From Microcaldota archaeon (GTDB lineage Archaea; Micrarchaeota; Micrarchaeia; Micrarchaeales; CABMGC01), in contig JASHUB010000014.1 of the NCBI GenBank assembly GCA_030040265.1, positions 1 to 7,156 on the forward strand: 7,156 nt of DNA, given 5' to 3'. Each line of letters starts with the position of its first letter. The stretch's first letter is position 1. The notes beneath the pieces are model-generated. The model had not been told where the DNA came from. It ran no database searches and saw nothing but the letters and a program-made list of their open reading frames with translations. Below are positions 5,499 through 7,156 of the stretch, piece by piece. A program made the position numbers and the translations under genes.

Positions 5499-6043
5499 GC
5501 GTAGCGGCGTGGATGCAGTGCGAGGACATGCTCAACAAGATCCGCGAGGAGCTCATACTGGAAGCGGTCGACACGCTGCACGCAGAGGCAGCTGCAGGAA
5601 GGATCGACATAAAGGGGAACGTCGTCACGACACCCGACAAGTCCGGAGACCTCGAGAGGGACATGTTCGTGATAAACAACCTCCTCGAGCACGAGTCCGA
5701 GATGCGCGAGAAGTACACGATGTACATAACCGAGAAGGAGTCCAGCGGAGAGCTGGACGCCTACGCGGTCGGCAGGATCGAGGAGCTCAAGAAGTTCCTC
5801 TTGGCGCTGACCGAGATCACGACGCTAATGCACTACAGCCACCAGGTCAACGCGTGGATAGAGGACGCGAGAAAGCTGTCAAGCATGGACGACCCAGTGA
5901 AGATAATAGCAGCGACCATGGCGCACAACGAACCCAGAATCGAACTGCTCGCCTTCGTGCTGAAGAGGAAGGCGTTCGTCAAGGAGGAGGTGCTGACAGA
6001 CGAAGAGCGCGGGATCCTGGAACGCGCCAGAAAAGAGGCCTAG
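5495..6043 (+). CDS. Uncharacterised helical protein coupled to thiI
   Basis: I do not recognise this 182-residue protein. It is soluble: there is no signal peptide or membrane segment. It is rich in Glu, Lys, Ala and Leu, with heptad-like helical stretches (about 10-33, 52-80, 92-128 and 148-182). The one non-helical-looking patch is around 35-50 (GRIDIKGNVVTTPDKSGD), which could be a small beta turn or hairpin. The single Cys at residue 9 is not part of a motif. The gene overlaps thiI by four bases and has its own Shine-Dalgarno, so the two are almost certainly co-transcribed and probably translationally coupled. A role in tRNA thiolation or sulfur relay is possible from context alone; nothing in the sequence shows it. 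Codon use matches the neighbours. The stop is two bases from the stop of the convergent transporter. Confidence 0.8.
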   Translation: MSVAAWMQCEDMLNKIREELILEAVDTLHAEAAAGRIDIKGNVVTTPDKSGDLERDMFVINNLLEHESEMREKYTMYITEKESSGELDAYAVGRIEELKKFLLALTEITTLMHYSHQVNAWIEDARKLSSMDDPVKIIAATMAHNEPRIELLAFVLKRKAFVKEEVLTDEERGILERARKEA

Positions 6044-6045
6044 CC

Positions 6046-7156
6046 CTAAGCGTCCACGTTCGCCTTGAGGAACGTGAGCATCACAAGCACGTTAACAACT
6101 ATTCCTATAATGAACGTCCACATGTAACCGAAGTGCGCTGAGATAAGGCCTGATGCAAGTGCCCCGATGACGGATGACGCGCCAAGGGCGGCGACCCAGA
6201 CGCCGACGTAGAACCCCTCCTTCTTTCCGCGTATGTGGTCATATAGCATCACAGAAGCCGTGACGTTCCACAGCGCGTATGCGAATCCGCCTATGACATA
6301 CGCCAGCGTGTTGAGGAAGAAGACCCCTGTGAGCGTTATTATTGGTATGATCGCCACGGCGTAGCAGACGCTCCTGAGGAACGTGGAGTAGCTGTAGTAC
6401 CTCTTGAGGTCCACTTTCACGAGGATGAGGAGCACGAACGCGTAGATGGTCAGCTGGGCCATGGAGTTGAACAGGTTTATTGCGAATATGTGGCCGTACG
6501 AGACGCCGTACCCCTTCAGGTACGGGACGTACGACGTGTTGAACAGATAGATGCTGAGGTTCATCAGAGCTATCGAGACGAGGAGCAGCTTCGTTCCATC
6601 GACGCGCTTCACGTTCACGGTCTCGTGTATCTGCCTAGCCAGTCCCATGCTCGTGAGCAGGTTGGGCAGGTGGCTCAGCATGTTGAGCGGGGCGAACAGC
6701 AGCGTCGTCAGCTTCACGTTCGCCTTGTCCTTGTGCAGTTTCTGAGCGTATTTCTTGTTTATGAGGCACGCGGCGAACACGAACGCAAAGACGTTCATGA
6801 CAAGAAGGAATGCCAGGTAATACTTTATGTAAGCCGCAGAGATGAGCGAGCCTGCGAGGAAGGCGGCCATCGTGCCGAACGCCGCGTAGATGCTGTACTC
6901 GCTGAAGTACCTGGGCACGGAAGGATTCCTTCTGAGCCCCATGACCATTATGTTTATCGCGGGCGATGCGGCAGTGGCGATGAACGCAAAGGCTCCGTAC
7001 GCGACGTCGAGGACGGGTATTGACGTGAGCAGGTACATCACTGCGAGGATGGGGAACGTCGCGAGCAGCGAGAAGAGTATGAGTGTCCTGAGCCTTCCCA
7101 TGTCGTCGGTTATCCTGCCCCAGAAGAGCGAGGCTGGTATGCTTATCAGGCTGTAT
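6046..7156 (-). CDS. Major facilitator superfamily (MFS) transporter, 5'-truncated by the window edge
   Basis: Secondary transporter of the inner membrane; substrate not determinable. The reading frame stays open to the window end, adding 18 codons upstream of the Met codon at 7101-7099. Those codons complete MFS motif A, GRITDDMGRLR (7119 down to 7087; consensus GxLaDrxGRk), which lies between helices 2 and 3. The Met at 7101 is therefore internal. The visible 369 residues hold the end of helix 2 plus about ten further hydrophobic helices (3-12). After helix 6 comes a basic central loop (KKYAQKLHKDKANVKL, then about 35 more residues), typical of the two six-helix halves. Helix 5 lacks the antiporter GPxxGG motif, which argues weakly against a drug/H+ antiporter. 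About 40-50 N-terminal residues are missing. It converges on the preceding gene. Confidence 0.9.
   Translation of the reverse strand, partial: YSLISIPASLFWGRITDDMGRLRTLILFSLLATFPILAVMYLLTSIPVLDVAYGAFAFIATAASPAINIMVMGLRRNPSVPRYFSEYSIYAAFGTMAAFLAGSLISAAYIKYYLAFLLVMNVFAFVFAACLINKKYAQKLHKDKANVKLTTLLFAPLNMLSHLPNLLTSMGLARQIHETVNVKRVDGTKLLLVSIALMNLSIYLFNTSYVPYLKGYGVSYGHIFAINLFNSMAQLTIYAFVLLILVKVDLKRYYSYSTFLRSVCYAVAIIPIITLTGVFFLNTLAYVIGGFAYALWNVTASVMLYDHIRGKKEGFYVGVWVAALGASSVIGALASGLISAHFGYMWTFIIGIVVNVLVMLTFLKANVDA

Noticed and set aside
6490..7023. 177-codon plus-strand open frame antisense to the transporter
   Set aside because: Composition (Val/Arg/Gln/His-rich) is that of an antisense shadow; the minus strand gives a coherent multi-helix MFS protein.
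1..7156. Search for CRISPR, transposon ends, tRNA/rRNA genes, toxin-antitoxin pairs or defence genes
   Set aside because: By eye I found no regularly spaced repeats, no transposase or integrase motifs, no cloverleaf-like segments in the spacers and no defence signatures.

Overview
This window looks like a piece of an archaeal chromosome. The evidence is an archaeal-type translation factor EF-2, the archaeal ribosomal trio L7Ae-S28e-L24e, a rhodanese-less ThiI, TATA-box-like elements about 25-30 bases before inferred transcript starts, and Shine-Dalgarno sequences complementary to the archaeal 16S tail. The DNA is fairly GC-rich, yet ATA (Ile) and AGG (Arg) are used heavily. Compact spacing and two uncharacterised proteins would fit a small-genome lineage such as a DPANN/Micrarchaeota-type archaeon, but that placement is a low-confidence inference.

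Layout. Bases 3-2087 (+) hold EF-2, missing only its first roughly 30-40 residues including the P-loop. A 67-base gap with a TATA-like box and a small inverted repeat leads into L7Ae (2155-2610), S28e (2617-2883) and L24e (2888-3052). These three form a tight ribosomal-protein operon in which each downstream Shine-Dalgarno overlaps the previous stop codon. A T-rich stretch and a strong TATA box separate it from a five-helix membrane protein of unknown function (3171-4277). A second promoter-like element, placed for a leaderless transcript, precedes thiI (4341-5498). thiI overlaps by four bases an unrecognised helical protein of 182 residues (5495-6043). On the minus strand, an MFS transporter (6046-7156, running off the window) converges on that gene with two bases between the stop codons.

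How the genes work together. EF-2 and the ribosomal trio are translation machinery. L7Ae is also the k-turn binding subunit of archaeal C/D and H/ACA RNPs and RNase P. ThiI makes 4-thiouridine in tRNA, so most of the window concerns translation and tRNA quality. The membrane protein and the MFS transporter have no visible functional tie to this.

I see no mobile element, CRISPR array, tRNA/rRNA gene or defence system. The window is mostly ordinary housekeeping sequence. The parts most worth a second look are the two uncharacterised proteins, the low-complexity tails flanking the L7Ae/S28e junction, the stop-embedded ribosome binding sites and the cysteine-poor ThiI. No stretch above 300 bases lacks a gene.
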